A DNA stretch of 64,000 bases from Sphingomonas sp. IW22 (GTDB lineage Bacteria > Pseudomonadota > Alphaproteobacteria > Sphingomonadales > Sphingomonadaceae). The stretch spans positions 186,001-250,000 of the forward strand of contig NZ_JBGGWB010000003.1 of NCBI RefSeq assembly GCF_041321155.1, read 5' to 3'. A program made the position numbers and the translations under genes. The notes below the pieces were generated by a model that was not told the DNA's origin, did not search any database, and was given only the letters and a program-made list of their open reading frames with translations. Below, piece by piece: positions 21,210 to 29,613 of the stretch (the stretch's first letter is position 1; every line of letters begins with the position of its first letter).

Positions 21210-21229
21210 AACTGGGAAATTTCCCAGTT
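21210..21229. promoter_or_regulatory. 20-bp perfect palindrome, candidate operator
   Basis: The two arms are AACTGGGAAA and TTTCCCAGTT with no spacer. It lies 130 bases upstream of the small exported protein's start. The form suits a dimeric regulator, but the regulator is unknown. Confidence 0.4.
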
Positions 21230-21346
21230 ATCGACCTAAGATGTTGCTTTGAAAGCGACCTTTCGGCGACAATTGGATTGCGCCGCCGCAGACGGACCGA
21301 TTGCTTGCATTGCCCGGTACCGCCCCAGCGGTCGGTAACGGCGAAC

Positions 21347-21372
21347 GGGGCCGGGCGCTGCCGCCCGACCCC
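21347..21372 (-). terminator. Hairpin downstream of the DUF2171 gene
   Basis: An 11-bp GC-rich stem (one G-U) closes a 4-base loop just past the - strand stop at 21397. There is no U-tract, so it is a weak terminator call. Confidence 0.4.
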
Positions 21373-21396
21373 GTCCGTGTCAAAACCTGTCCGGGA

Positions 21397-22464
21397 TCAA
21401 TAAGTGCCGGAGAAGCTCTTGTTCAAATTGCCGCGCGTGGACGAGTCGTTGTCGTCGGTCTTGCGATCGGCGCCATAGGTCTGCGAACGGTTCTGTGCCG
21501 GCGAACGATCTTCGTCTCCGAACATCGCCTGGTTCCGTTCCTCGTCGCGCCATTCGTCCTTGGCCTGCTGAGCCGTCTTCCGGATCTTGACCTTGTCGTC
21601 GACGCTTTCGATCCAGCGCGACGGGATCGAATGGTGGCGGCCGCCCGCGTCGACATCGTTCTTGGTCAGGATGATGCGATCGCCCCGCACCTTGTCCACC
21701 GTGCCGACATGCTCACCGTCGGAGCCCACGACTTCCATATGCTCGTTGACGCGCGACAGCGACGAGCGCTGCGTCTGGCGTTCAGTGCGAAAGGCGTTGA
21801 ACTCATTCTCGAAGCGCGACGCGTTTTCGCGGCGATATTCGTTATAGTCGCGGTCCAGTTCGCTGATCCGCTGGCGCCGCCAGTTCGAATAATGCTCGTC
21901 CCGGTCGCTCGACCCGCTGCCGTGCCGTTCATCATAGCGACGGTCCATCTCGCGCCGGCGCTCGGCATCGTCATCCCCGAACCATGACCGCACTTCGTCG
22001 CCCGCGCGGCTGAAGAAATCGCGCTCGTCATAGTCATAACCCTGGGGCTGGCCGGAATAGCCACCCCGACCCTGTTCGCCGCGCGAATAGCCGCCCTGGC
22101 GTTGATAGGGGGAGCCGTAACGCTCGTTGCCGCTCATGCCCTGCGAACGGCCATAGCCGCGCTCACGGTCGCCATAGGATTCGCGGCGCTGGCCATGTTC
22201 CCGGCCGCCGCCGTAATAGTCGCGGCTGCCATAAGCGTCGCGGCTGCCATAAGCGTCTCGATTGCCATAGCCCCGGGCGCCGTAATCTTCGCGGTCGCCC
22301 CGCCCTTCGTAACGGTCGCGTCCACCTTGGCCGCCGCGATCGCCATATTGGCCCGCGGCTGCATAATCACGTGCGCTGGAGTAGTTGTCGCGGCCGCCGT
22401 CGTAATCGAAGTCGCGATTTCCGTCGCCTTGCCAACCACCGCGCTGGTTGCGTTCGTAGCCCAT
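21397..22464 (-). CDS. Gly/Arg/Tyr-rich protein with C-terminal DUF2171 domain
   Basis: 355 residues in two parts. The first 140 or so are low complexity, rich in Gly, Arg, Tyr and Asp with many RDxYGSR-like repeats, and likely disordered. An SWFGDDD motif follows, then a charged helical stretch (about 175-245). The last 100 residues are DUF2171-like (HMEVVGSDGEHVGTVDKV, IILTKNDVDAGG), a domain related to PRC-barrel folds. The start was set at the ATG behind an AGGAGG site, not the far-upstream frame opening. Function is unknown; stress-type proteins in sphingomonads have this form. Confidence 0.8.
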   Translation of the reverse strand: MGYERNQRGGWQGDGNRDFDYDGGRDNYSSARDYAAAGQYGDRGGQGGRDRYEGRGDREDYGARGYGNRDAYGSRDAYGSRDYYGGGREHGQRRESYGDRERGYGRSQGMSGNERYGSPYQRQGGYSRGEQGRGGYSGQPQGYDYDERDFFSRAGDEVRSWFGDDDAERRREMDRRYDERHGSGSSDRDEHYSNWRRQRISELDRDYNEYRRENASRFENEFNAFRTERQTQRSSLSRVNEHMEVVGSDGEHVGTVDKVRGDRIILTKNDVDAGGRHHSIPSRWIESVDDKVKIRKTAQQAKDEWRDEERNQAMFGDEDRSPAQNRSQTYGADRKTDDNDSSTRGNLNKSFSGTY

Positions 22465-22691
22465 CTCGATCCTCCTGGGATTTTCATTGCCGGGCATTGT
22501 CATCGCCTGATTGCGATGCATGCGCGGGATCAAGGATCGAGCGGGCCGAATGTTCCTGCAATCGGTCGCGGACGGCGTGCGGTCCGGCGCTGAGCGGTTC
22601 GGTGCGCGCACCCAACGCAGGGCGTTGCATCCGGTAAAATCTGTCGCTAGAGGGGCGCCTTCCGGCCGCATTGCGACCCGGAGATGGTGGC

Positions 22692-22767
22692 GGGGCTGTA
22701 GCTCAGATGGGAGAGCGCTGCAATCGCACTGCAGAGGTCAGGGGTTCGATTCCCCTCAGCTCCACCA
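22692..22767 (+). tRNA. tRNA-Ala (anticodon CGC)
   Basis: A full cloverleaf with encoded CCA. The acceptor pairs GGGGCTG with CAGCTCC and keeps the G3-U70 wobble pair that identifies alanine tRNAs. The anticodon stem CTGCA/TGCAG holds loop ATCGCAC, giving anticodon CGC, which reads GCG. The T-loop GTTCGATTC is canonical. Confidence 0.97.
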
Positions 22768-22841
22768 GCCGCCCTCGGAAAATCAATAACTTATAGGCTG
22801 GATCGAATCTGCGTACGGAAAACGTACGGAAAGGTGGAGCT

Positions 22842-23150
22842 TTGAAGCGCCTTGTGGGATCGACCAATAAACGTCGCAAGCAACGTGAAACGCTGGAGCG
22901 GCTGAACGACAACCCGGGCATGTTTGAACCGACAGGTGACTGGTGGGTGCTTCAGCGGCTTTCGGACGACGCTTTCCATACGCAGTTAGGAAATAAAGGT
23001 GCGACGGGAAACGCGCCGTGGCGCCCGGCTGCGTTGGATCGCGAACTTGCGCGTCGAAACGCAAAAGCAAGCTCGGCCACCTCTAACCGTATTGCGTTTT
23101 TCGCCTTGATCGCCAGTCTGGCCGGAAATGTCGTTCAAGCGCTTTTCTAG
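22842..23150 (+). CDS. Small protein with C-terminal membrane segment, unknown
   Basis: A 102-residue protein with a very basic N-terminus (KRLVGSTNKRRKQRE), a Trp-containing middle and a hydrophobic C-terminal segment (RIAFFALIASLAGNVVQ). It starts with TTG behind a GGTGGAG site; a GTG four codons on is possible. It lies just behind tRNA-Ala and its base composition is more AT-rich than the genes around it, which points to acquired DNA. No family is recognised. Confidence 0.55.
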   Translation: MKRLVGSTNKRRKQRETLERLNDNPGMFEPTGDWWVLQRLSDDAFHTQLGNKGATGNAPWRPAALDRELARRNAKASSATSNRIAFFALIASLAGNVVQALF

Positions 23151-23241
23151 CCCCGCCGCCGACACCTGCATCGAGCGCCACGACGCGCAGCCGTTGCGAC
23201 ACGAGCCGATCAGGGCGCTATTGCGGGAAGTGCTGGCGTGA
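23128..23241 (+). CDS. 37-residue ORF overlapping both neighbours
   Basis: Reads MSFKRFSSPAADTC and ends RALLREVLA. Its ATG lies inside the end of the previous gene, in another frame, and its TGA overlaps the GTG of the next gene. This nested/overlapping layout is common in compact phage cassettes. It may be a real coupled peptide or only a linker frame. No family is recognised. Confidence 0.4.
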   Translation: MSFKRFSSPAADTCIERHDAQPLRHEPIRALLREVLA

Positions 23242-23783
23242 GTGTAGCCGGATCCACGTGGCTGGCTTATCAGCCAGTGATCGTGGGCCTAGGGGCAGTG
23301 GTGATTGGTACTCTCGGAAACACTCTTTTGGAGTGGTATCGAGCATCGCTAAAAAACAGGCATGATGCGCTTGCTCTACGCAAAGGCCTTGCTGAGGAAT
23401 TAAGGCAGGCGCTTAATTGGACCATGGCGAATATTGATCGGTGTGCCGATGTGCCCCAGGGGCAATCACTATTGATACCGGTTAACGATAAGTTCCCTAT
23501 TTATGAGATGGGTATATCAAAGATTGGCCTACTTAAACCGAAAGAAATAGAACTGACGGTTCGAGCATACGGAATGCTTCAGGCAGAAGGCGAGAAACTT
23601 TCAGCCATAGCTCGGTTTCATAAAAACGAGATTGGTATAGCGTACGCCATCGTCAACTCGGAGTGGGGGGCGGCTTTAGCCGACGCGAACCGTCAAGTTG
23701 CAGACGCATTAGAAGAAGCTATCGCCTGCTTGTCGGGGAAGGTAGTCAGGCCCGCGCCAGCCGCTTTTCCTGCTAAGTCTTAG
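23238..23783 (+). CDS. Single-pass membrane protein, unknown function
   Basis: 181 residues: a hydrophobic N-terminal segment (about 8-30, PVIVGLGAVVIGTLGN) followed by a mostly helical soluble part with Lys/Glu-rich stretches. The start is GTG, overlapping the stop of the preceding 37-residue ORF. Codon use is AT-richer than in flanking genes, supporting horizontal origin. No motif points to an activity. Confidence 0.65.
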   Translation: MSVAGSTWLAYQPVIVGLGAVVIGTLGNTLLEWYRASLKNRHDALALRKGLAEELRQALNWTMANIDRCADVPQGQSLLIPVNDKFPIYEMGISKIGLLKPKEIELTVRAYGMLQAEGEKLSAIARFHKNEIGIAYAIVNSEWGAALADANRQVADALEEAIACLSGKVVRPAPAAFPAKS

Positions 23784-23807
23784 ACTAGTCGCTCAAACCA
23801 CCTGAAA

Positions 23808-23987
23808 AGCCGCCCGCCGTTCATGCGCTTCTGCGCGCATCAGCATCTGGCCCTGCATTTCCTCTAGGGCGTCTGCCAGCTCGCTATCGCTCGTTGCTGG
23901 CGGACTGCTCCAGAACTGTTCGACGTCGCCCGCGCGACGCCCCTGGCACGAAGGCCTGCTTTCACCGCTGTCGCGGCCGGGCTATGC
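23808..23987 (-). pseudogene. Possible C-terminal fragment of a lost gene
   Basis: The - strand frame ending at 23808 reads like a genuine protein end (EQFWSSPPATSDSELADALE, then AEAHERRAAFQVV and stop) for about 60 codons, but it has no start codon before an upstream TAG. It looks like the remnant of a gene truncated when the tRNA-adjacent cassette was inserted or lost. Evidence is composition only. Confidence 0.25.
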
Positions 23988-24018
23988 TGGCTGCTGGCTT
24001 TGAAGTGAGGATGCGGCA

Positions 24019-24897
24019 ATGTGCGAGCGGGATCAGATCGACGAATGGACGCGCCGCGGTGGGTTCGACTGGACGGGCAACCGTCGGCAATTCGCTGCTA
24101 TGGGCGCCATGGGCGCGCTGGCCGCGTGTGCGCCAGGGTCGATCGCCGGTTCGTCCGAGGAACTTGCCGAGGATCGCGTAACCATTGCGACGCGCGACGG
24201 GACCATGGATGCGTATTTCGTGCGTCCGGCGCGGGGGCGGCATCCCGCCATCGTGACATGGCCCGACATTGCCGGTCTTCGCGAAGCGTTTGAGGTGATG
24301 GCGCAGCGGCTTGCGAAACAGGGTTATGCCGTGCTGGTGGTTAACCCCTATTACCGCGCGATTCCGGCGCCGCAGTTTCGCGACTTTGCCGATTTCCGCG
24401 CGCAGGGCGGCTTTGAAAAGGTCGGCCTGTGGCGCGGCGCGCTGAATGCCGATGCGGTGATGCGCGACGCGACAGCTGTGATCGGGTGGCTGGATCAGCG
24501 CCCCGACGTCGACACTGCGCGGGGCGTCGGCACGCATGGTTATTGCATGGGTGGCCCCTTCACCGTCTGGACCGCCGCTGCGGTGCCGGGCCGGGTGCGC
24601 GCGGCGGCGTCGCTGCATGGCGGTGGCCTGGTGCGGCCCGATGATGCGCAAAGCCCGCACAAGCTGCTGGCGCGGACCCAGGCGCGCTATCTGATCGCGA
24701 TCGGGCAGGACGACGACGCAAAGGCCCCCGGCGACAAGACGGCGTTTCGTGAAGCCGCCAGCGCTGCCGGTCGCCCCGCGGAGGTTGAGGTCTATCCCGC
24801 CAATCACGGCTGGACGGTCATCGACAGCCCTTCATACGATCAGGCGGCGGCCGAACGGGCGTGGGAGCGCATGAGCGCGATGTTCGCAACCCTGTAA
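24019..24897 (+). CDS. Dienelactone hydrolase family protein with Tat/lipoprotein-type N-terminus
   Basis: Alpha/beta hydrolase, 292 residues. The DLH nucleophile is a Cys in GTHGYCMGG, with Asp in IGQDDDAK and His in PANHGWT completing the Cys-Asp-His triad. The N-terminus carries NRRQFAAMGAMGALAACAPG, a twin-Arg-like pair followed by a hydrophobic stretch and a lipobox-like LAAC, suggesting export and lipidation; most DLH enzymes are cytoplasmic. An ATG with an upstream GAGGATG site was used. The substrate is not predictable. Confidence 0.88.
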   Translation: MCERDQIDEWTRRGGFDWTGNRRQFAAMGAMGALAACAPGSIAGSSEELAEDRVTIATRDGTMDAYFVRPARGRHPAIVTWPDIAGLREAFEVMAQRLAKQGYAVLVVNPYYRAIPAPQFRDFADFRAQGGFEKVGLWRGALNADAVMRDATAVIGWLDQRPDVDTARGVGTHGYCMGGPFTVWTAAAVPGRVRAAASLHGGGLVRPDDAQSPHKLLARTQARYLIAIGQDDDAKAPGDKTAFREAASAAGRPAEVEVYPANHGWTVIDSPSYDQAAAERAWERMSAMFATL

Positions 24898-25177
24898 TCG
24901 CCTTCTTCCTCGCGCGGCGCTCCTCCCACAGTGCCGCGCGCAAGGCCGGGATTGGGAAGCGAACGGAGCGCTCGCTGTCACGCGTTGGGGCGCGTCGGGT
25001 TGGCGGACCCCGGCCCGAAATAGATGGTTGCCGCACCAAGCCGCCGCACGAGCGGGCTTTATGGCAAGCTACGGCGATCGCTGCTGATCAATGTTGTCTC
25101 TTTGGCGAACGCACTGTGCTTTCAGCGTTCGGCCGCCAGCACCGCGCACGCTGGCGAAATTGGCAGGAGACTTGATA

Positions 25178-26461
25178 ATGAACCGATCGGTGGGAGGGTC
25201 GCGCCAGCACCTGCTTTGGTCCAATTTCTGGGCACTGCCATGCACGATGATCGGTGCAACGGTGATCGCGACATGCGTGCTGCTGGCCGTCGACGAAAGG
25301 GGCGGTGGCGCCTGGACTGCACAATTTGGCTGGCCCTTTTCGATGGGTGCCAGCGCCGCTCAGGAACTCGCGAGCGGGTTGGTGACGGTGCACGCGGCCT
25401 TTTCGACCCTGTATTTCTCGATCACCCTGCTTGTCCTCACCATCGCGGCCAGCAATCTTGGCGTGCGCCTGATCGACCGCTGGATCAGCGACCGGATCAT
25501 CCGGGTGACGCTTGGGCTGCTGCTCTCGCTTCTGTCCGCGTCTCTGATGCTCCTGATGTCCGTGCACGCGGACCAGCCGGGTGCAACGGTGCCCCGATTA
25601 AGTCTGGTCGTCCTCACCGGCGCGACCGTGGTCACCCTGGCGTGGATGTCGAATGCGCTGCATCATCTGGGGCGCATGGTTCATGTCGACACCTCAATCG
25701 CGCAACTCGGTCGCGATGCTGCGAACGGGGTGGTCGACAAGGGGGTTGCAGGGCCGCTGGCACTGCCCGAGCACGGATACCTGCCGGTAATCGCCAGCAA
25801 GACAGGGTATCTGAGCAGCATCGACTATGACGGTATCGCGGCGCAGGCGAAGCGATTGGGCGGACATGCGGGGCTATTCTACGGCTTTGGCGACTTTTTC
25901 CTCGCAGGTGAGACGATCGGCTGGGTGCACGGCACGCAAAGCGCGAGCTGGATGGCAGATCATCTCGATTGCATGGCGTATCGCAGCGACACGAGCGGAC
26001 CCGTTTTTGAGGCAAACCTGTTGGTCGAGGTCGCGGCACGGGCACTGTCGCCTGCAGTGAACGACTTCTACACCGCGCTGGCCTGCTGCGATCGGCTTGT
26101 CGGCATGTTCGCAGCGGCGCTGCATGCAAACGAGGCGGCGCGGTGGTGGCCGGACAAGGACGGGGCTGCCCGATTGAAGCTGCCGCGCAGGGACGTCACC
26201 GCGTTCATGGACACCCCGCTGAAGGCGCTTCGGCAGACCGCTGCGTCTTATCCTTCGGTCAGCATCCGCGTGATCGACCTTCTTGGACGATTGCCCAGCA
26301 CGCCGACTGGAGGCGAGCAACTCCGCCTGTTTCTGCTGACCCATGTCACTGCATTCGCCCAACAGGCAGCCGAACACGCCGCGCTGGACATGGACCGCGA
26401 CGACATCAACGCAGCGCTGAGCAGGGCCAAGGCGCGTCTGTGTGCGTCAGTGGGTAGCTGA
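25178..26461 (+). CDS. DUF2254 family membrane protein
   Basis: 427 residues with four N-terminal membrane segments (roughly residues 18-40, 65-90, 105-130, 140-165) and a large cytoplasmic C-terminal region. The segment RALSPAVNDFYTALACCDRL matches the characteristic ALSPxxNDPxTA region of DUF2254 proteins. The ATG at 25178 has an AGGAGA site eight bases upstream, and earlier in-frame codons lack one. No function is established for the family. Confidence 0.85.
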   Translation: MNRSVGGSRQHLLWSNFWALPCTMIGATVIATCVLLAVDERGGGAWTAQFGWPFSMGASAAQELASGLVTVHAAFSTLYFSITLLVLTIAASNLGVRLIDRWISDRIIRVTLGLLLSLLSASLMLLMSVHADQPGATVPRLSLVVLTGATVVTLAWMSNALHHLGRMVHVDTSIAQLGRDAANGVVDKGVAGPLALPEHGYLPVIASKTGYLSSIDYDGIAAQAKRLGGHAGLFYGFGDFFLAGETIGWVHGTQSASWMADHLDCMAYRSDTSGPVFEANLLVEVAARALSPAVNDFYTALACCDRLVGMFAAALHANEAARWWPDKDGAARLKLPRRDVTAFMDTPLKALRQTAASYPSVSIRVIDLLGRLPSTPTGGEQLRLFLLTHVTAFAQQAAEHAALDMDRDDINAALSRAKARLCASVGS

Positions 26462-26860
26462 GCCGCTGCGCGCAACCGACGCCGTTAGTCTTCATGTCGT
26501 GATATCGGCGGTCTCAGGTAGCCTGCTATGCTAGCGAATTGTTCGGCTTGCGGGAATGATGGTGGGCACAGCAACCTGACGTCAGTTTACTGCTGCCGGG
26601 GGCGCTTGCGGGCCCGGCAACAGTTTCACGCTGGTTGCTTCTATATTGCGCGACAGCCGGGCAGCGCCCGCCGCCAGCTGCATTGACGACCGCGCTCGCA
26701 AGTGGATAAGTATCCTATAGGAAATAGGATGGGAGAGGGGCATGGCATCCGGTCACAGGCGCACCATCTGCGCGCGCCGGGCTATGATAGCGCAAACATG
26801 GTTCAGGTTCGCGACTGCGATCCTGCCCCGCCGCGCCACTGTCATCGGCTGGAGGGAAGC
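26462..26860. other. Gene-free interval upstream of the GMC pair
   Basis: 399 bases with no supported ORF. It contains a GC-rich hairpin near 26596 (GCCGGGGGCGC...GGCCCGGC) that could end the DUF2254 transcript, and a TATCCTATAGGAAATA inverted motif near 26708. The promoter of the following operon should lie here. Confidence 0.4.
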
Positions 26861-27421
26861 ATGTTGATCGACCGCAGAACCGCGCTGGCCGGCATTGTCG
26901 GTGTGTTTGGCGCCAGTCTGTTCGCGCCGCTTGCACGCGCAGCCGAATATGTGCCCAACCCGGTCATCAATACCGGTCCGCCTACGTCTGTGTTCACGCC
27001 GGCGCAGCGTGCGCTCGTTGCCGCGCTGAGCGAACGCGTACTGCCGACCACCGATACGCCGGGCGCCATTGCCGCAGGCGTGCCCGAATATATCGAGCAT
27101 ATGATGGGCGACTGGGCGATCAACGACGATCGCGACCTGATCCTGGGTGGCCTCGCTGCCATCGATGCGCGCAGCATGGCCGATTACGGCAAGCCCGCCG
27201 TCAAGGCATCGCCCGAACAGCAGGACGCGTTGCTGCGCTTGGCGATGGCAGACGGAATCCCCGGCGCCGCGCCCTTTTTCGAGGCATTTCGGCAACTGGT
27301 CGTCACCGGCTATTACACATCGGAGGTGGGGATCACGCAGGAGCGGCATTACCTGCCGGTTCCCGGCGACTATGACGGCGCCTATCCATATTCGAAGGTC
27401 AAGCGGATCTTCTCGTCCTAG
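26861..27421 (+). CDS. Gluconate 2-dehydrogenase subunit 3-like protein (GMC oxidoreductase small subunit)
   Basis: 186 residues. The N-terminus MLIDRRTALAGIVGVFGASL is a Tat signal and also the export vehicle known for this family, where the small subunit carries the large flavoprotein across the membrane. The domain beginning FTPAQRALVAALSERVLPTT is typical of subunit 3. The ATG at 26861 sits behind a GGAGGGA site. It is followed 69 bases later by the FAD subunit. Confidence 0.9.
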   Translation: MLIDRRTALAGIVGVFGASLFAPLARAAEYVPNPVINTGPPTSVFTPAQRALVAALSERVLPTTDTPGAIAAGVPEYIEHMMGDWAINDDRDLILGGLAAIDARSMADYGKPAVKASPEQQDALLRLAMADGIPGAAPFFEAFRQLVVTGYYTSEVGITQERHYLPVPGDYDGAYPYSKVKRIFSS

Positions 27422-27490
27422 GCGACAAGGCGGCCCTTTGCCGCGCCTCCATCCGACTTTTCCGACCCTTTGATCCGACAGGCAAATCTC

Positions 27491-29167
27491 ATGGCAGCAA
27501 CTGACCGCTTCGACGCAATCGTCATCGGCTCCGGCGTAAGTGGCGGCTGGGCCGCCAAGGAACTTACCGAAAAGGGGCTGCGCGTACTGATGGTCGATCG
27601 TGGCCGGATGGTCGAGCATGGGGAAGATTATCCCTTCGACGGCAAGTCGGCCCATGAGATTCCGGCGCGCAACCGGATGCCTGCCGCATTGGTCAAAAGC
27701 GATTATTTCGCGCTGAATGGCTGGGTTCAGCCTGCCACCCAGCCGTTTTTCATCAATGACCGTCTCAACCCTTATGATTACGACGCGCCCAACAAGTTCA
27801 ACTGGGTGCGTCCATCGGTGGTCGGCGGTAAATCGCTGACCTGGGGGCGCTGGAGCTTTCGCTGGGGGCCGAACGACTTTGACGCCAACAAGCGCGAAGG
27901 TATCGGCACCGACTGGCCGATCCGCTATGACGATGTCGAGCCATGGTATCGCTATGTCGAGAATTACATCGGCGTGTCCGGCGGGCGGGAAAACCTGCCC
28001 TATCTGCCCGACAGCGAGTTCATGCCGCCATTCCCGATGAACATCGCGGAAAAGTGGTTGAAAGAGCGGCTGGAGCGGGAGTTTCCGGGTCGCAAGCTGA
28101 TCAACGCCCGGCTGAGCAACATTACCGAGGACAAGCCCGAACAGAACCGCTCACGGTGCCAGAAGCGCGCCCAGTGCGACCGGGGTTGCAGCTTCGGCGC
28201 CTATTTCTCGACCCAGGCGGTCACGCTGCCTGCCGCGCGCGCCACTGGTCGCCTGACGCTGCGGTCGGACACTTGGGTGACGAACATCGAATATGATCCC
28301 GCGCGCAAGCGGGTGACGGGCGTGCGAATGGTCGACGCCAAGACCGGCGAGGCCGAAGTCGTGCCCGCGCGTATGGTGTTCCTGTGTGCATCGACGGGTA
28401 GCTCGCTGCACATCCTGCTCAATTCGCGCCCTGTGGACAGCCAGCGCAGCTATTTCCATTCCAACGGCGCGCTGGGCAGCGCGGTGATGGACCACATCTT
28501 CAAGGTCAATGTCTCGGGCGAGATTCCGGGCATGACCGAATATGTCGAATATGGCCGGCGGCCGGGCGGCGTCTATGTGCCGCGGTTCCGCAACCTCGAT
28601 GCCGAGGATCTGCCCTTCAAGCGCGGCTATGGCTATCAAGGCGGCGCCAGCCGCAGTGCCCCCGTCCCCCAGGGGTTTGGCGCCGAGATGAAGCACGGCA
28701 TGCGCGAATATGGTCCGTGGCGTTTCAACATGAGCGCGTTTGGCGAATGCCTGCCCTATGATGACAATCGCGTGCTGCTCAATTTCGACAAGACCGACCG
28801 CTTCGGCACGCCCCTGCTGCGCTTCGACATGCGTTTCCGCGATAACGAGATCAAGATGATGGACGACGCACAGGCGCAGGGCGAGATCATGCTGCGACAG
28901 GCCGGGTTGCAGAATGTGCGCAGCTGGCGCGGCCAGCATATTCCGGGCGAGGCGATCCACGAAATGGGCGGCGCGCGAATGGGTCACGATCCCGCGACGT
29001 CGGTGCTGAACAAATGGAATCAGGCGCACGACGCTCCCAATCTGTTCGTCACCGACGGCGCTCAGATGGCATCGGTATCTTGCGTGAATCCCTCACTCAC
29101 TTTCATGGCCATGACCGCGCGTGCCGCCGACCATGCCGTCAATCAGATGAAGGCGGGCATGATCTGA
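27491..29167 (+). CDS. GMC family oxidoreductase (gluconate dehydrogenase-type FAD subunit)
   Basis: 558 residues. The FAD-binding dinucleotide motif AIVIGSGVSGGWAAKEL is at the N-terminus. The C-terminus carries the family's HEMGGARMG active-site region and the NLFVTDGAQMASVSCVNPSLT stretch. It lacks its own signal and would be exported with the Tat-bearing small subunit upstream. A membrane cytochrome c subunit, the usual third partner, is not encoded next to it. The substrate is a sugar or polyol by family; which one cannot be told. Confidence 0.9.
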   Translation: MAATDRFDAIVIGSGVSGGWAAKELTEKGLRVLMVDRGRMVEHGEDYPFDGKSAHEIPARNRMPAALVKSDYFALNGWVQPATQPFFINDRLNPYDYDAPNKFNWVRPSVVGGKSLTWGRWSFRWGPNDFDANKREGIGTDWPIRYDDVEPWYRYVENYIGVSGGRENLPYLPDSEFMPPFPMNIAEKWLKERLEREFPGRKLINARLSNITEDKPEQNRSRCQKRAQCDRGCSFGAYFSTQAVTLPAARATGRLTLRSDTWVTNIEYDPARKRVTGVRMVDAKTGEAEVVPARMVFLCASTGSSLHILLNSRPVDSQRSYFHSNGALGSAVMDHIFKVNVSGEIPGMTEYVEYGRRPGGVYVPRFRNLDAEDLPFKRGYGYQGGASRSAPVPQGFGAEMKHGMREYGPWRFNMSAFGECLPYDDNRVLLNFDKTDRFGTPLLRFDMRFRDNEIKMMDDAQAQGEIMLRQAGLQNVRSWRGQHIPGEAIHEMGGARMGHDPATSVLNKWNQAHDAPNLFVTDGAQMASVSCVNPSLTFMAMTARAADHAVNQMKAGMI

Positions 29168-29177
29168 TCGGGTATCG

Positions 29178-29218
29178 GGGCGGCCATCCCTCTTCAGCCT
29201 GCCCGTGATGGGCCGCCC
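29178..29218 (+). terminator. Hairpin after the GMC oxidoreductase gene
   Basis: GGGCGGCCATC pairs with GATGGGCCGCCC with one bulge, ten bases past the stop. No U-tract follows. Confidence 0.5.
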
Positions 29219-29295
29219 AAGGCTTTAGCGGCGCGGCGGCCAAATCGCTGCCGATGGCGCCGCGCGTTTCCGTCGAGACGCGGAATGAAGTCTGG

Positions 29296-29322
29296 CCATG
29301 GGTATCCAGTGGGCACCCATGG
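29296..29322 (-). terminator. Hairpin after the small acidic protein gene
   Basis: CCATGGGT and ACCCATGG form a perfect 8-bp stem with an 11-base loop, nine bases beyond the - strand stop at 29331. It lacks a strong U-tract. Confidence 0.4.
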
Positions 29323-29330
29323 TCACCGTC

Positions 29331-29513
29331 TTATTGATAGCCGCCTTCTTCCTCGCGCTCGTGCGCTGCCTTTTCCTGGGCATTCTCCAGCGCGTCACCC
29401 GCCTCGTCGGGTTGTTCCTCGGTGCTGTGTTCCGACGTGCTGCCCTCATCCTCAGGAAGCTCGTTAACGTCATGCTCGAAGCCGGGTTCTTCGTTCTCTG
29501 GGGTCGTGGCCAT
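29331..29513 (-). CDS. Small highly acidic protein, unknown function
   Basis: 60 residues, beginning MATTPENEEPGF, with about a third Glu/Asp and no hydrophobic core, so probably disordered. The ATG follows an AAGGAGAA ribosome site, which is why this start was chosen over the long upstream frame. It stands alone between two hairpins. Similar acidic mini-proteins are common in sphingomonads, but no role is known. Confidence 0.65.
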   Translation of the reverse strand: MATTPENEEPGFEHDVNELPEDEGSTSEHSTEEQPDEAGDALENAQEKAAHEREEEGGYQ

Positions 29514-29613
29514 GATGTTCTCCTTGGATCCGTATGAACGACCGACGAAGCCGTTTGGATACAAGGGCGTGGCGATCAGGGAACGGTTATTGGATCGAGG
29601 CGCAAACGCCTGC

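Larger units (their letters stand above)
21081..21396. other. Gene-free interval with a 20-bp perfect palindrome
   Basis: This 316-base stretch separates two - strand genes. It holds a perfect 20-bp palindrome at 21210-21229 (AACTGGGAAA and its complement), a nearby TTGCAATTGCA motif, and the hairpin listed separately near 21347. It would contain the promoter of the small exported protein gene. No ORF is convincing. Confidence 0.6.

Noticed and set aside
22102..22593. + strand ORF rich in Ala, Val and Ile resembling a membrane protein
   Set aside because: It is the antisense of the Gly/Arg/Tyr-rich repeats of the DUF2171 gene; the apparent hydrophobicity comes from that composition.
22692..22841. 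Phage integration at tRNA-Ala with a duplicated attachment site
   Set aside because: No integrase gene and no second copy of the tRNA 3' end could be seen in the window. The tandem CGTACGGAAA motif alone is not enough.
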